Assembly: GCA_914767715.1 (NCBI GenBank)
Contig: OU612070.1
Coordinates: 141,501-205,500 of the forward strand
Direction: 5' to 3'
Origin: Membranipora membranacea
Taxonomy: Eukaryota; Bryozoa; Gymnolaemata; Cheilostomatida; Membraniporidae
DNA length: 64,000 bases
The notes beneath the pieces were generated by a model that had not been told where the DNA came from, did no database searches, and saw nothing but the letters and a program-made list of their open reading frames with translations. Below are positions 53,701 to 59,556 of this stretch, in pieces; positions within the stretch are counted from its first letter, which is position 1; every line of letters starts with the position of its first letter. The position numbers and the translations under genes are program-made.

Positions 53701-56700
53701 ATTAACTCTGATATAAAGAATCAAGCACTAAATCAGGTTAAACGTAGACGTCTCAAACACTGATATTCTCCATTTAAAGCTGGTTGCTCTAAGAAACATG
53801 AATCAGTCTGCTTTTTTAAAGTAAACAAAATGATTATCAACCAGTCAAGGTTCTACAATATAACTTAGTCTATATATAATCATAAAATTATTACAACTGC
53901 AGTAATGTTAGCATTATTGCTACCTTAGGTAGCTAATATTAAAACATGATGAGATATGTGAGAGATGTAAATCCATGTTTTCATAATATCCACCTAACTT
54001 CCGCTGTTGAATGTTTTTACAGTATAATTTAGTATATAATAACGTTAACTTTAAGTAGATTAGATAGATTAGATGTTCCTTTCTATGATAAGTCATGAGA
54101 CACACGGGGGGGGGGGGCCAGCAAAAGAAGCAAAAATAAAAATCTGGGCGATTATTTTTTCTTCTATCTGGCTTTATCTCGGGTAGCTATTTGCTCATAC
54201 CTGAAGCTTCACAGTATGTTATTCCCATATATATTTTTATGGTAATTTCAGATATTGAGAAGTAGTAAGAAGCTCATGAACTCTGTGATAGCATGAGTGT
54301 GCAAAAGTGAGACAGAAGTATGAAAAATCCCAGGTCTGATATGATGCTGAATGACTATTAAAATTACCGTGGGGGTAATTCTTATCATGATTGTGCAATC
54401 ACTACCTTACACTGATAACACACACTGAATGGATATAATAGGTTATATGCATTGTGGAATGCCAGTCATGAGGCTAAAGTGAAACTGGGTTTTCCAGTTG
54501 TGAATGAATAACTATTGCGCACAGCTTGAGTGGGAAACTAATAACTCCATTACTATTGGCTTATGATGACGCATAAGCTAGCCTGGGAAAAACCAGGCCA
54601 ATGATAAAGCATTTATGAAATACCTTAATCAATCAATGCAGTTTGCGTGCATCTCAAATACTCTAGTTAATGTGAAACAAATCTTCCTCTTCTTACAAGC
54701 TTACACACATTGGTAAATCTATACATGAGAACACAAGGTGGGTACAATACTCAAACAAGCCATAACATCATGTTACATATTAGTATCCAATCTGTCCCAC
54801 CTAACATATTTATATAACAGACTGACAGGGCTGCACTGCACCCTGTTACTGGACTTCCTTCATATATATGATCCATTATTACTTTGTGTGTAAAATATAA
54901 AACTTCTAGTGAATTAGAATCATGAAGTGATGTCATAAAGCACACTCCTCTTCTCAAACCTTACATGATGTTATTATAGGAAGAAGAGCCTATGGCAACA
55001 CAGTGGCATGGTTTGGTACAATTAAACTAATTAGAAGATAATGCTTTGTTGGTATAAATGTTCTGTATATAAGTATACAAAGTGGAGCCTTACCACTGAC
55101 TCTAACACGTGGGTAACACGTGGGTAACATCCGGCTCTAACACATCCGGCTCTAACACATCCGGCTCTAACACATCCGGCTCTAACACATCCGGCTCTAA
55201 CACATCCGGCTCTAACACATCCGGCTCTAACACATCCGGCTCTAACACATCCGGCTCTAACACATCCGGCTCTAACACATCCGGCTCTAACACATACGGC
55301 TCTAACACATCCGGCTCTAACACATCCGGCTCTAACACATCCGGCTCTAACACATCCGGCTCTAACACATCCGGCTCTAACACATCCGGCTCTAACACAT
55401 CCGGCTCTAACACATCCGGCTCTAACACATCCGGCTCTTATTATACTTACATGGTTACAGAGAGCACCGGTGATGAGAATAAGTCCAGTTTTCCTATTCT
55501 CCTGGCAGACCAGGCTCATAGCTGTTACTCTGAACTGTGGTGAGTTATCTGGAGTCACCTGAGTACCCGGTTCTACATCGGCACTAGATTCCATCACAGG
55601 ATAAACATCTGTACCTGTTATAGTATATTATACACTCATGTACATACAGGCAGATCTATAATCACACTGAATGTAACACTAAGTACTAAGTAAGATATAG
55701 GGTATATAGAGTATAGGTGATGAGTTCTATGGTCACAATATCAGTGTTAGTTAAAACAGTGCCAGCATTTCCCTTACAGCATACAACCATGGAAACTCAG
55801 GCTGAATTTGTCCACTTAACCATCTAATCTAACAGACAGACATCCATTAAATTCTAAATTCTAATAATCTCATTATAACACAGAGAAAGAAAACTATTTT
55901 TCCTTTTAATATTTCACTTTATCATATCTATCTTTCGAGTCAAACTGTCTGGAAATATCTCACTTCATTTCCATCGAAACATTAAATTCCTTAGTACGCT
56001 TTAAATCCTACGAAGAAAATTACTATTGGCATATATGATGCCACTCTGGGCCAACTGTGTACCAAGTAGTTGATGCAACAATAGCATCATAGTAATGGAC
56101 TCTTATAATTATAATATACTGAGAGTATAAAATACCGAGAGTATAAAATACCGAGAGTATAAAATACCGAGAGTATAAAATACCGAGAGTATAAAATACC
56201 GAGAGTATAAAATACCGAGAGTATAAAATACCGAGAGTATAAAATACCGAGAGTATAAAATACCGAGAGCATAAAATACTGAGAGTATAAAATACTGACC
56301 AGACTGAGGTTTGAGGATTATCTCTCTACATGTGTCGAGTTGTCTGCCCATAGTCCAGATCTTAACAGAGCAGCTATCACTCATAAGGGCTGCTAGATAC
56401 ACGTCCTCACCAGCTTTACTTGTGCATAGAATCTGTAATACAGGGTCAGATTTATACAGCTGATGATCATCCTACATATCAGTGGTACAGAAGGTCACAT
56501 CACATCAGAGAGAGAGAGAGGGAGAGAGAGAGAGAGAAAGAGAGAGAGAGGGGTGGTGGCGTACCTTGTGTTGTTGTTTGATAGCTGGTTGTGAGGCGTA
56601 GTACACAGATAGAGGTACATTCTGAGTAGGAGATCCTTTGATATAAGGACAGTTAGGTTGGTGTCTCTCGTGTTCAGACCAAGGCTCATCAGTTCTCTCC

Positions 56701-59146
56701 CAGCATACGAGGCAGACATTACAAGTAAAACACATACTCCTATCGTCATTAGAGGATGTCGGCTCATGATAGAATCCCGCTCGAGACATTGATTCAGGCT
56801 TAGCCCATCTAAACGTTCACAAACAGACATATATAAAACTAACATTAAGCAGAGAGAGTGTGTACATATTGAGGAAAATCCAGCATAATACAGCACAATC
56901 TATACGATGGATAATTCTATCATAAAACAAAATGTATCACTTACTTGAATTTTTCATCTGTTGATTCACATAAATACAAAAAATCAGGTGTGACAGGGAT
57001 GAAAGCATGATAACCATTAGGTTACTAATACTGATAAACGAAGGGAGTAGTGACTGACTTACCAAAGTAAAACTTACCAGTGTAAGACTTACTGATGTAT
57101 AACACACTGTGAGATATATGATATGGTGATACTTACTGATAGGCCATATGAGGCCAGTTTTTGAATGTAGCGAGTCTAGCAGCCTCACTGTACATCAGCG
57201 AGCGATCCAGGGGAACTGGAGTATCGATACTGAAGTCAGTAGCATAATAACCAGCTCTCTCTGTGAGTGCGGCAGCGACCGGCAGCGCGGGGCTTACTTC
57301 TGATTTACTCTTCAGCTGCTGCATTATGTGTTGGAACACATAGAGGAGGACATTCTGTGGGTATTCTAATACTATAGTACTCCACTGTAACAAACGATAC
57401 ATAACAATATGAGTAAAGAGCTATAGCAGAATATGGGTTATATTATATATATTTTATTTGCTATTCAATGCCCATTCGGGCCAATGAGAATATGCTTACA
57501 TAAGATTCATCACATCTATTTAGCGCACTCCTGTACATGGTAGGAGTGGGCAAGCTAGGCTATTGTTCGGAGAGCTCACCTCCTTTAGCAGAATGGGTAG
57601 TGACCGGGATTCGAACCTGCAACTCTCAGATTGAGAAGCCCGAATCCTAACCACTACGCCACCCTGCCTGCCGAGATCAGTTGGCTATAGGTATAACTGA
57701 TACTTATTGTAGAACATGAGTGGATATAGCAGAAAGTATCACATTTAATTATCTAACAGTCAAACCTTAGCTAGCTTCTGATTATCTTTACACTTTGCTC
57801 TTGTTTCTTGAGTGAGTTGTTTCATTTTCTCCATAATTTCCTCCATTCTGTCAACCTTGAGCATATCTGAGTCAGATACTGCTTTGACTAAGTTCTCCGC
57901 CTGAAGCACAATCATATTATACATATCATATGGGAATCATTATTACTAACTACTAATATGGAGAGGGTTACCATAGAATCAGAGATGACATCTTAATAAA
58001 ATTGACAATTTGTTTAAAACTTAACCTAAGTGCTTATACAGTGTATAGTAGAGACAGATAGTTTAGTGTATAGGAAATATGAGGTGATACCACAATATAC
58101 CAACATGTTTAGTCTGAGTCACATCAGAAGAATCGCGTAAGCAGCCTTATAATCAATTAATAATTATTGTAAAGTTTATCTAGGATTTATTATCTAGTAT
58201 ATATTTCCTTGCATATATTATATTGTATAATTTAACTTACATATAGTATATTGTATGTTTTATCTTGCATATATTATATAATTTATCTTGCATGTATTAT
58301 ATTGTATATATTATATACATATATACAGTTGACTTACATCTGTCAGAGTGAGCTCAAGACTGATCAGATCGTTCTGTTCTGACTCTATCCTACAGCTGAG
58401 TGCTGTATCAAGTAGATACATTCCACTCATATCTTTTCTGACGTTAATACTGGTCCCATCGCTGACCAGTACAGCATCCTTCTCACTAACATAGTGACAT
58501 GTGACGCGTTGTCTGCTACCAGCTGCAAATTCATCAACAAATATACAAATACAATGCGTCTATGTGTACAGGGAGAGGAGATGATGATGTGATGTGTAGT
58601 ATGGATATACATATATATTCGAATAAAGCAAAGTTTGCAATCAACAATGATTTGAAAGCGATCATTTAGACTCTACTAACATCATGTCGGAAGAATCATT
58701 AATCAATGCAGTGACTGCTGTTGTTGTGATTGTGAGTAGGAGAGAGTAAGTAAATTATTAATAATAACAAATAAGGATGCTGGTAACTGAACAAGCATCA
58801 TAAGGAGTTGATATTTTGCATAGATCAAAAATTATATTTTGCTTGCTATCCTTCAGGTTCTTTTTTCATGGACGCCAAACATCAGCAAGACATTAGTAAG
58901 GCCGAAGTTTTAAAAACTGGATTACTCCTTGTTTGAATGAAACAAAACTGTACCTGCAGAAGTTGATGATGCATTGGTTTTCTTGAGAAGGGTTGATGAT
59001 GTTGTGTCATAAACATGGATTCCTGATTCTTCTGATGTTATCAACAGAAGGTTCAGTTTCTGATGATACTCAAGTCCACTGAGGGACTTTTCTCCAACAG
59101 AAAAAGATCCATCTGTGGCAATACACCACTGGTCATGATCCGACAT
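15079..59146 (-). CDS. BIRC6: BIRC6 (BRUCE/Apollon): giant BIR- and UBC-domain protein, 75 coding exons, complete
   Basis: The family product is a membrane-associated E2/E3 hybrid that ubiquitinates caspases, SMAC/DIABLO, HTRA2 and LC3 and restrains apoptosis and autophagy. Exons, 5' to 3' on the minus strand: 58954-59146, 58338-58522, 57766-57900, 57137-57384, 56565-56808, 56300-56471, 55451-55614, 53454-53551, 53130-53267, 52730-52880, 51589-51783, 51103-51184, 50755-50886, 50386-50633, 50012-50185, 49526-49771, 48933-49169, 48451-48758, 47935-48112, 47635-47711, 47126-47264, 46614-46770, 46234-46412, 45976-46078, 45569-45835, 45071-45285, 44284-44508, 44009-44136, 43506-43747, 42970-43081, 42596-42732, 41866-42005, 41478-41654, 41007-41118, 40687-40841, 40282-40465, 39743-39919, 39322-39580, 38468-38632, 38135-38333, 37336-37555, 36969-37113, 36373-36528, 35867-36099, 35381-35694, 34154-34207, 33647-33909, 33337-33485, 32949-33155, 27076-27377, 26724-26875, 26185-26344, 25804-25979, 25445-25636, 24996-25207, 24508-24750, 24174-24344, 23568-23726, 23076-23309, 22570-22725, 22168-22332, 21811-21984, 21071-21270, 20489-20758, 20137-20313, 19448-19612, 18695-18899, 18206-18389, 17724-18058, 17197-17540, 16879-16992, 16544-16732, 15941-16126, 15457-15744, 15079-15252. 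All introns read GT-AG with compatible phases and the total is 14,145 nt (4,714 codons plus stop). BIR (about residues 237-312) and UBC (active Cys about 4412) domains are clear. Individual boundaries may be off by a few bases; a few donors are weak (GTTTGA after exon 3). A possible AUUAAA poly(A) signal lies at 14898-14903. Confidence 0.95.
15941..17540 (-). CDS. BIRC6: BIRC6 exons 70-73: UBC (E2) catalytic domain
   Basis: Exons 17197-17540, 16879-16992, 16544-16732 and 15941-16126. The E2 core runs from about residue 4300 to 4500. It includes the HPN-like/Pro-rich motif [19 protein letters not shown] and the catalytic-cysteine motif [18 protein letters not shown], with the nucleophile at about C4412. 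The following [20 protein letters not shown] is the characteristic C-terminal extension of the BIRC6/UBE2O-type large E2s. Exon 73 gives [19 protein letters not shown], the conserved helix after the domain. All four introns are in phase 0 at exon ends. Exon 72 has a decayed copy in the opposite orientation at 1697-1945. Confidence 0.95.
17724..26344 (-). CDS. BIRC6: BIRC6 exons 52-69: C-terminal helical repeats and ubiquitin-like region
   Basis: Eighteen exons encoding about residues 3092-4284. Exons 52-58 are helical ([40 protein letters not shown]). Exons 59-63 contain beta-rich stretches such as [20 protein letters not shown] and [13 protein letters not shown]; their rhythm and position fit the ubiquitin-like fold reported for BIRC6, but this is inference. 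Exons 64-68 are strongly BIRC6-like, including TQWDLEQ joined to [12 protein letters not shown], and [16 protein letters not shown]. Exon 69 carries a low-complexity Ser/Thr/Pro/Gly linker and then [13 protein letters not shown], which leads into the UBC domain. Confidence 0.85.
18992..19316. mobile_element. Small TA-flanked inverted-repeat element containing a tRNA-like sequence (BIRC6 intron 66)
   Basis: The left end CCCTATAGGAGTTTAA is mirrored at the right by TAAACTCCTATAGGG, and TA flanks both sides (18990-18991 and 19317-19318), as in Tc1/mariner-type insertions. The interior holds a minus-strand tRNA-like module at about 19085-19160: an A-box-like TGGTGTAGTGGTCTAAG, a possible anticodon loop CTTGCAA, a long variable region, and a B box GGTTCGAATCC. 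The acceptor stem does not pair convincingly, so it is read as tRNA-derived and not as a working tRNA gene. Confidence 0.7.
19624..19948. repeat. 12-bp minisatellite in BIRC6 intron 65, beside the acceptor of exon 66
   Basis: About 26 copies of AACACTGCAATA with variants (GCCATA, GTAATA, AGTGCA). On the transcribed minus strand each unit reads TGTTATTGCAG, which is acceptor-like, and the array ends 12 bases before the predicted 3' splice site at 19613. Confidence 0.9.
21571..21650. repeat. 15-bp AT-rich tandem repeat (BIRC6 intron 62)
   Basis: Five copies of AATTCTTAGTTATAT, one with CATAG, running into a short TA dinucleotide tract. Confidence 0.85.
23486..23547 (-). mobile_element. 5'-truncated copy of SINE family B tail (BIRC6 intron 58)
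   Basis: Minus strand: AATGTAAGCATATTCTCATT, GGCCCTGTAAGGGGCACTGA, ATAGCAATAAAACC. It matches the 3' tail of the SINE at 57446-57672 but has no tRNA head, as expected for a truncated reverse-transcription product. Confidence 0.7.
23769..24015. repeat. 13-bp minisatellite (BIRC6 intron 57)
   Basis: About 19 copies of GTAGAGACGTARC. The copies near the low-coordinate end carry GC (TAGCGTAG) and the rest carry AC (TAACGTAG), with one switch point near 23858, indicating growth from two founder variants. Confidence 0.95.
26724..27377 (-). CDS. BIRC6: BIRC6 exons 50-51: second beta-sandwich domain
   Basis: Exons 27076-27377 and 26724-26875, about residues 2940-3091. Sequence such as [20 protein letters not shown] and later [15 protein letters not shown] suggests a jelly-roll beta-sandwich in which a partner would be gripped on one face; similarity to carbohydrate-binding modules is inferred by pattern. 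Exon 50 joins exon 49 across the largest intron of the gene (27378-32948), with G plus GT completing a glycine codon. The end of exon 50 and its donor are partly duplicated 35 bp downstream (27035-27055). Confidence 0.8.
27035..27090 (-). repeat. Tandem duplication of the exon 50 end with its 5' splice site
   Basis: CTCACTGTCATCAAGGTATG occurs at the exon 50 boundary and again 35 bp downstream. Use of the distal donor (27035-27040) would shift the frame. Confidence 0.9.
28090..28319. repeat. 28-bp polypurine tandem repeat directly upstream of the nested gene
   Basis: About eight copies of a unit like GAGAGGGAGACGAGAAGGGA followed by GCCGACTA. The plus strand is overwhelmingly purine. The array ends 14 bases before the proposed ATG of the nested gene, so it is in its 5' UTR or core promoter. 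Confidence 0.9.
28333..30874 (+). CDS. Nested gene in BIRC6 intron 49: NHL/beta-propeller-like protein, 299 aa, six exons
   Basis: Exons 28333-28494, 28666-28836, 29090-29291, 29467-29568, 29826-30009 and 30796-30874 are joined by GT-AG introns with matching phases and total 900 nt. The protein has repeating units of about 45 residues, such as [42 protein letters not shown] and [14 protein letters not shown]. These resemble the blades of NHL-type propellers found in TRIM/NHL proteins, although no RING, B-box or coiled coil precedes them. The ATG follows a 28-bp polypurine tandem repeat. An AATAAA lies at 31194-31199. The exon 1 donor is chosen as GTCAGC (28495); a later GTACCA at 28544 also keeps the frame and would add 17 residues. 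Function is not known; a secreted or cytosolic scaffold role cannot be separated because no signal peptide is seen. Confidence 0.75.
28868..29015 (-). mobile_element. tRNA-derived SINE, family A, in intron 2 of the nested gene
   Basis: Minus-strand A box GGTGGCTCAGTAGGCTAGAG and B box GGTTCGAGCCCCACAGAAG; the downstream body matches the copy at 2265-2390. It lies between exons 2 and 3 of the nested plus-strand gene and, on the other strand, inside the largest BIRC6 intron. Confidence 0.75.
30199..30795. repeat. 14-bp minisatellite filling intron 5 of the nested gene
   Basis: About 42 copies of GTGATGTTCTGATY. The final copy runs directly into the acceptor of exon 6 (GATGTTCTGTTTCAG at 30795), so the acceptor's pyrimidine tract is itself a repeat variant. 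Open on the minus strand for 190 codons, read as an accident of a stop-free unit. Confidence 0.95.
31400..32770. repeat. 30-bp minisatellite with 390-bp higher-order period (BIRC6 intron 49)
   Basis: About 45 monomers of 30 bp. Two independent binary variants occur: GATAAAGTAC or GATAGAGTGC at the start, and TATAG or TGTAG in the second half. From 31741 to 32520 the order of the four types repeats as two 13-monomer blocks (31741-32130 and 32131-32520) that differ at one monomer only, and a third block starts at 32521. Open on both strands (397 and 458 codons) only because 30 is a multiple of three and the unit has no stops. Confidence 0.95.
32892..32964 (-). repeat. Tandem duplication of the exon 49 end with its 5' splice site
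   Basis: On the minus strand AACTTTGCTCCTCTCGGTAA occurs twice, once as the end of exon 49 with donor GTAAGT (32943-32948) and again with donor GTAAGC (32892-32897). The copies are 51 bp apart, which is 17 codons, and the stretch between them is open. Confidence 0.9.
32949..44136 (-). CDS. BIRC6: BIRC6 exons 28-49: central helical scaffold with Met-rich segments
   Basis: Twenty-two exons encoding about residues 1631-2939. Exon 28 is a strong coiled-coil candidate ([20 protein letters not shown]). Exons 33-34 are methionine/arginine-rich ([13 protein letters not shown], then [10 protein letters not shown]). Exon 38 is methionine/acidic-rich ([14 protein letters not shown]) and exon 39 begins [18 protein letters not shown]. 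Exon 45 is a low-complexity Ala/Ser/Thr/Gly linker. The remaining exons are leucine-rich helical segments typical of the armadillo-like core that forms the BIRC6 dimer. Exon 46 is only 54 nt (18 codons, ends TNLM), flanked by phase-0 introns, so it could be skipped without breaking the frame. Confidence 0.85.
34380..35380. repeat. Minisatellite abutting the donor of BIRC6 exon 45
   Basis: Units of 10-14 bp such as ACACACAGGACAT and ACATACAGGACAT. On the transcribed strand exon 45 ends CAG and the intron opens GTATGTCCTGTGTGTATGTC, so the array starts at the splice site and repeats GTATGT in nearly every unit. A segment is duplicated at an offset of 352 bp (34431 onward and 34783 onward, including the rare variants CAAGACAT and GGACAAACAAACATAC). 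Open in the exon 45 frame for about 300 codons. Confidence 0.95.
38790..39265. repeat. 15-bp minisatellite (BIRC6 intron 38)
   Basis: About 31 copies of CATCACATATAGCTA with occasional TCGCTA, AAATAG or TATATC variants. It begins 56 bases past the donor of exon 38. Very homogeneous, so recently expanded. Confidence 0.95.
42095..42595. repeat. 30/33-bp repeat array carrying multiple 5' splice sites (BIRC6 intron 31)
   Basis: On the minus strand the unit is ACTAGTAAGTACTATATACC followed by ACATATACTCACT, alternating with a longer unit containing ACAAATGCCACTATTATACC. The first GTAAGT (42590-42595) is the predicted donor of exon 31. Further in-phase GTAAGT copies occur at 42560-42565, 42527-42532, 42494-42499, 42410-42415, 42377-42382, 42290-42295, 42257-42262 and 42170-42175. 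Confidence 0.9.
43173..43306. repeat. 7-bp tandem repeat (BIRC6 intron 29)
   Basis: About 18 copies of AATCTAY, mixing AATCTAT and AATCTAC, directly beyond the region of exon 30's acceptor. Confidence 0.85.
44284..45285 (-). CDS. BIRC6: BIRC6 exons 26-27: beta-sandwich (discoidin/CBM-like) domain
   Basis: Exons 45071-45285 and 44284-44508, about residues 1484-1630. The run [20 protein letters not shown] and the later [17 protein letters not shown] have the alternating hydrophobic pattern of a jelly-roll, F5/8-type or carbohydrate-binding-module fold. Such beta-sandwiches are reported in BIRC6 structures; the assignment here is by pattern. A helical segment follows ([20 protein letters not shown]). 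The donor after exon 26 runs into a 22-bp minisatellite (44630-45060) that is open in the exon's frame. Confidence 0.75.
44630..45060. repeat. 22-bp minisatellite downstream of BIRC6 exon 26
   Basis: About 19 copies of GAGGGAGCACCTGTCTCTGT plus CA or GA. On the minus strand it starts about 12 bases into the intron and is open in the frame of exon 26 ([15 protein letters not shown]...). Confidence 0.9.
45569..56471 (-). CDS. BIRC6: BIRC6 exons 6-25: rest of N-terminal propeller and following scaffold
   Basis: Twenty exons encoding about residues 336-1484. Exon 6 has a WD-like strand ([18 protein letters not shown]). Exons 7-14 continue with short beta-rich repeats such as [11 protein letters not shown] and [10 protein letters not shown], which fit completion of the propeller in which the BIR is inserted. 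Exons 17-20 are leucine-rich and helical, consistent with armadillo-like repeats of the BIRC6 ring. Exons 16, 17, 24 and 25 hold glycine/serine-rich linkers. Exon 25 has two overlapping donors: GTAAGT at 45563-45568 (used here) and GTAGTA three bases upstream; both keep the frame. The acceptor of exon 24 reads CAGCAG, a NAGNAG tandem acceptor. Confidence 0.85.
47360..47598. repeat. GA-containing tandem repeat (BIRC6 intron 20)
   Basis: Eight or nine copies of GTTAATATCTGTATATATCT linked by variable (GA)n tracts. On the transcribed strand the unit includes CTCTCTCTCTCAGATAT, an acceptor-like sequence. Confidence 0.9.
51403..51477. repeat. Short perfect-stem inverted repeat (BIRC6 intron 11)
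   Basis: TTTGCAAATTTGGAGTCCA at about 51412-51430 is mirrored by TGGACTCCAAATTTGCAAA at 51450-51468, with a 19-base loop and flanking A/T runs that also pair loosely. Could be a solo hairpin MITE. Confidence 0.8.
51976..52715. repeat. ATGT/GTAT microsatellite, 0.74 kb (BIRC6 intron 10)
   Basis: Tetranucleotide ATGT with interspersed GTGT, GCAT and GCGT variants. Variant runs are clustered, with ATGC-rich units near 52030-52200 and GTGT alternation from 52230. It begins 14 bases after the donor of exon 10 and stays open in that exon's frame. Confidence 0.95.
53552..55090. other. BIRC6 intron 7, unique part
   Basis: No coding block or mobile element recognised. Contains a run of 12 G at 54106-54117. 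Confidence 0.6.
55107..55440. repeat. 15-bp minisatellite (BIRC6 intron 7)
   Basis: About 20 nearly identical copies of CCGGCTCTAACACAT (one CATACGG variant). On the minus strand it starts about 11 bases after the donor of exon 7 and is open in frame, encoding repeating RAGCV. Confidence 0.95.
56115..56299. repeat. 16-bp minisatellite starting at the donor of BIRC6 exon 6
   Basis: About 11 copies of GAGAGTATAAAATACC. On the minus strand the donor GTCAGTATTTTATACTCTCA is itself the first unit; later units read CGGTATTTTATACTCT. Stop-free in all minus frames over most of its length. Confidence 0.95.
56505..56552. repeat. GA-rich microsatellite beside exon 5 donor
   Basis: About 48 bases of AGAGAGAG with a few GGG and AAA interruptions, ending seven bases before the exon 5 donor. 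Confidence 0.85.
56565..57384 (-). CDS. BIRC6: BIRC6 exons 4-5: BIR zinc-binding domain
   Basis: Exons 57137-57384 and 56565-56808. The BIR domain begins in exon 4 ([10 protein letters not shown]) and continues in exon 5. Zinc ligands are all present in the order C-x2-C-x16-H-x6-C, as about C280, C283, H300 and C307 ([12 protein letters not shown], then [13 protein letters not shown]). In this family the BIR domain binds IAP-binding-motif proteins such as SMAC and caspase-9, and sits as an insertion in the N-terminal propeller. The segment before it ([20 protein letters not shown]) is helical in character. The donor of exon 5 is GTACGC at 56559-56564, directly beside a GA-rich microsatellite. 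Confidence 0.95.
57446..57672 (-). mobile_element. tRNA-derived SINE, family B (BIRC6 intron 3)
   Basis: Reading the minus strand, the head GGTGGCGTAGTGGTTAGGAT and GGTTCGAATCCCGGTC are tRNA promoter boxes resembling tRNA-Glu or -Asp. About 130 bases further is a distinct tail, ATGTAAGCATATTCTCATTG then GCATTGAATAGCAAATAAAA. The same tail occurs alone at 23486-23547. Confidence 0.8.
58954..59146 (-). CDS. BIRC6: BIRC6 exon 1: start codon and first beta-propeller strands
   Basis: Encodes residues 1-64, beginning [14 protein letters not shown]. An in-frame TGA at 59150-59152, two codons upstream, makes this ATG the likely start unless a non-coding exon is spliced on. The stretch [18 protein letters not shown] followed by GIHVYDTTS has the rhythm of a WD40-type blade and matches the way BIRC6 proteins open their N-terminal propeller. 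The alanine/glycine-rich leader of vertebrate BIRC6 is absent. The donor GTACAG at 58948-58953 leaves phase 1, matched by exon 2. Confidence 0.85.
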
Positions 59147-59556
59147 CTTTCATGCCCACCTCAAAACTGAATTTTCCAATATCAGTGTCACTATCTTTCC
59201 TGTGGGTACACTTGGGTAGTCCCTATTTTGCTCAGTGAGTAACCCACAGGCTACAGGAAAAACATTAATTGGTGTTTTGTGGTATTTCGAACCTCGAAAA
59301 TTACTGCTATGACTTATTTGGATTTTCCAATATGCTGTTGGAGGATTCCCTGGGGTTTCCATTTGTGACTGGAATTTTTTTCATTCTGTTACAGGAGTGC
59401 AGCATGTGAGAACAACACAACAGGGGTGGAATGAATGAACAGGGAGGAAACATTTGGCTTGTATGCATGAAGATCATTATTTCACTTTCACTTCTCCCTT
59501 TCTGTGTTGTGAGATTTGTGAATTTATATTGCAAGGAGGACTAGGAAATAATTAGA
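59147..59556. promoter_or_regulatory. BIRC6: Presumptive BIRC6 upstream region
   Basis: Only about 410 bases separate the BIRC6 start codon from the LINE 5' repeat, so the promoter and 5' UTR are expected here unless a non-coding exon lies beyond the LINE. No TATA box or initiator could be assigned with confidence. Short partial repeats occur (GGATTTTCCAATAT near 59316 and ATTTTCCAATATCAG near 59170). Confidence 0.35.

Noticed and set aside
55107-55440. CRISPR-like regular repeats
   Set aside because: Units are directly adjacent with no unique spacers, and the genome is eukaryotic; it is a minisatellite.
55109-55543. Plus-strand open frame of SGSNT repeats
   Set aside because: Antisense reading of the 15-bp minisatellite; no start context or family resemblance.
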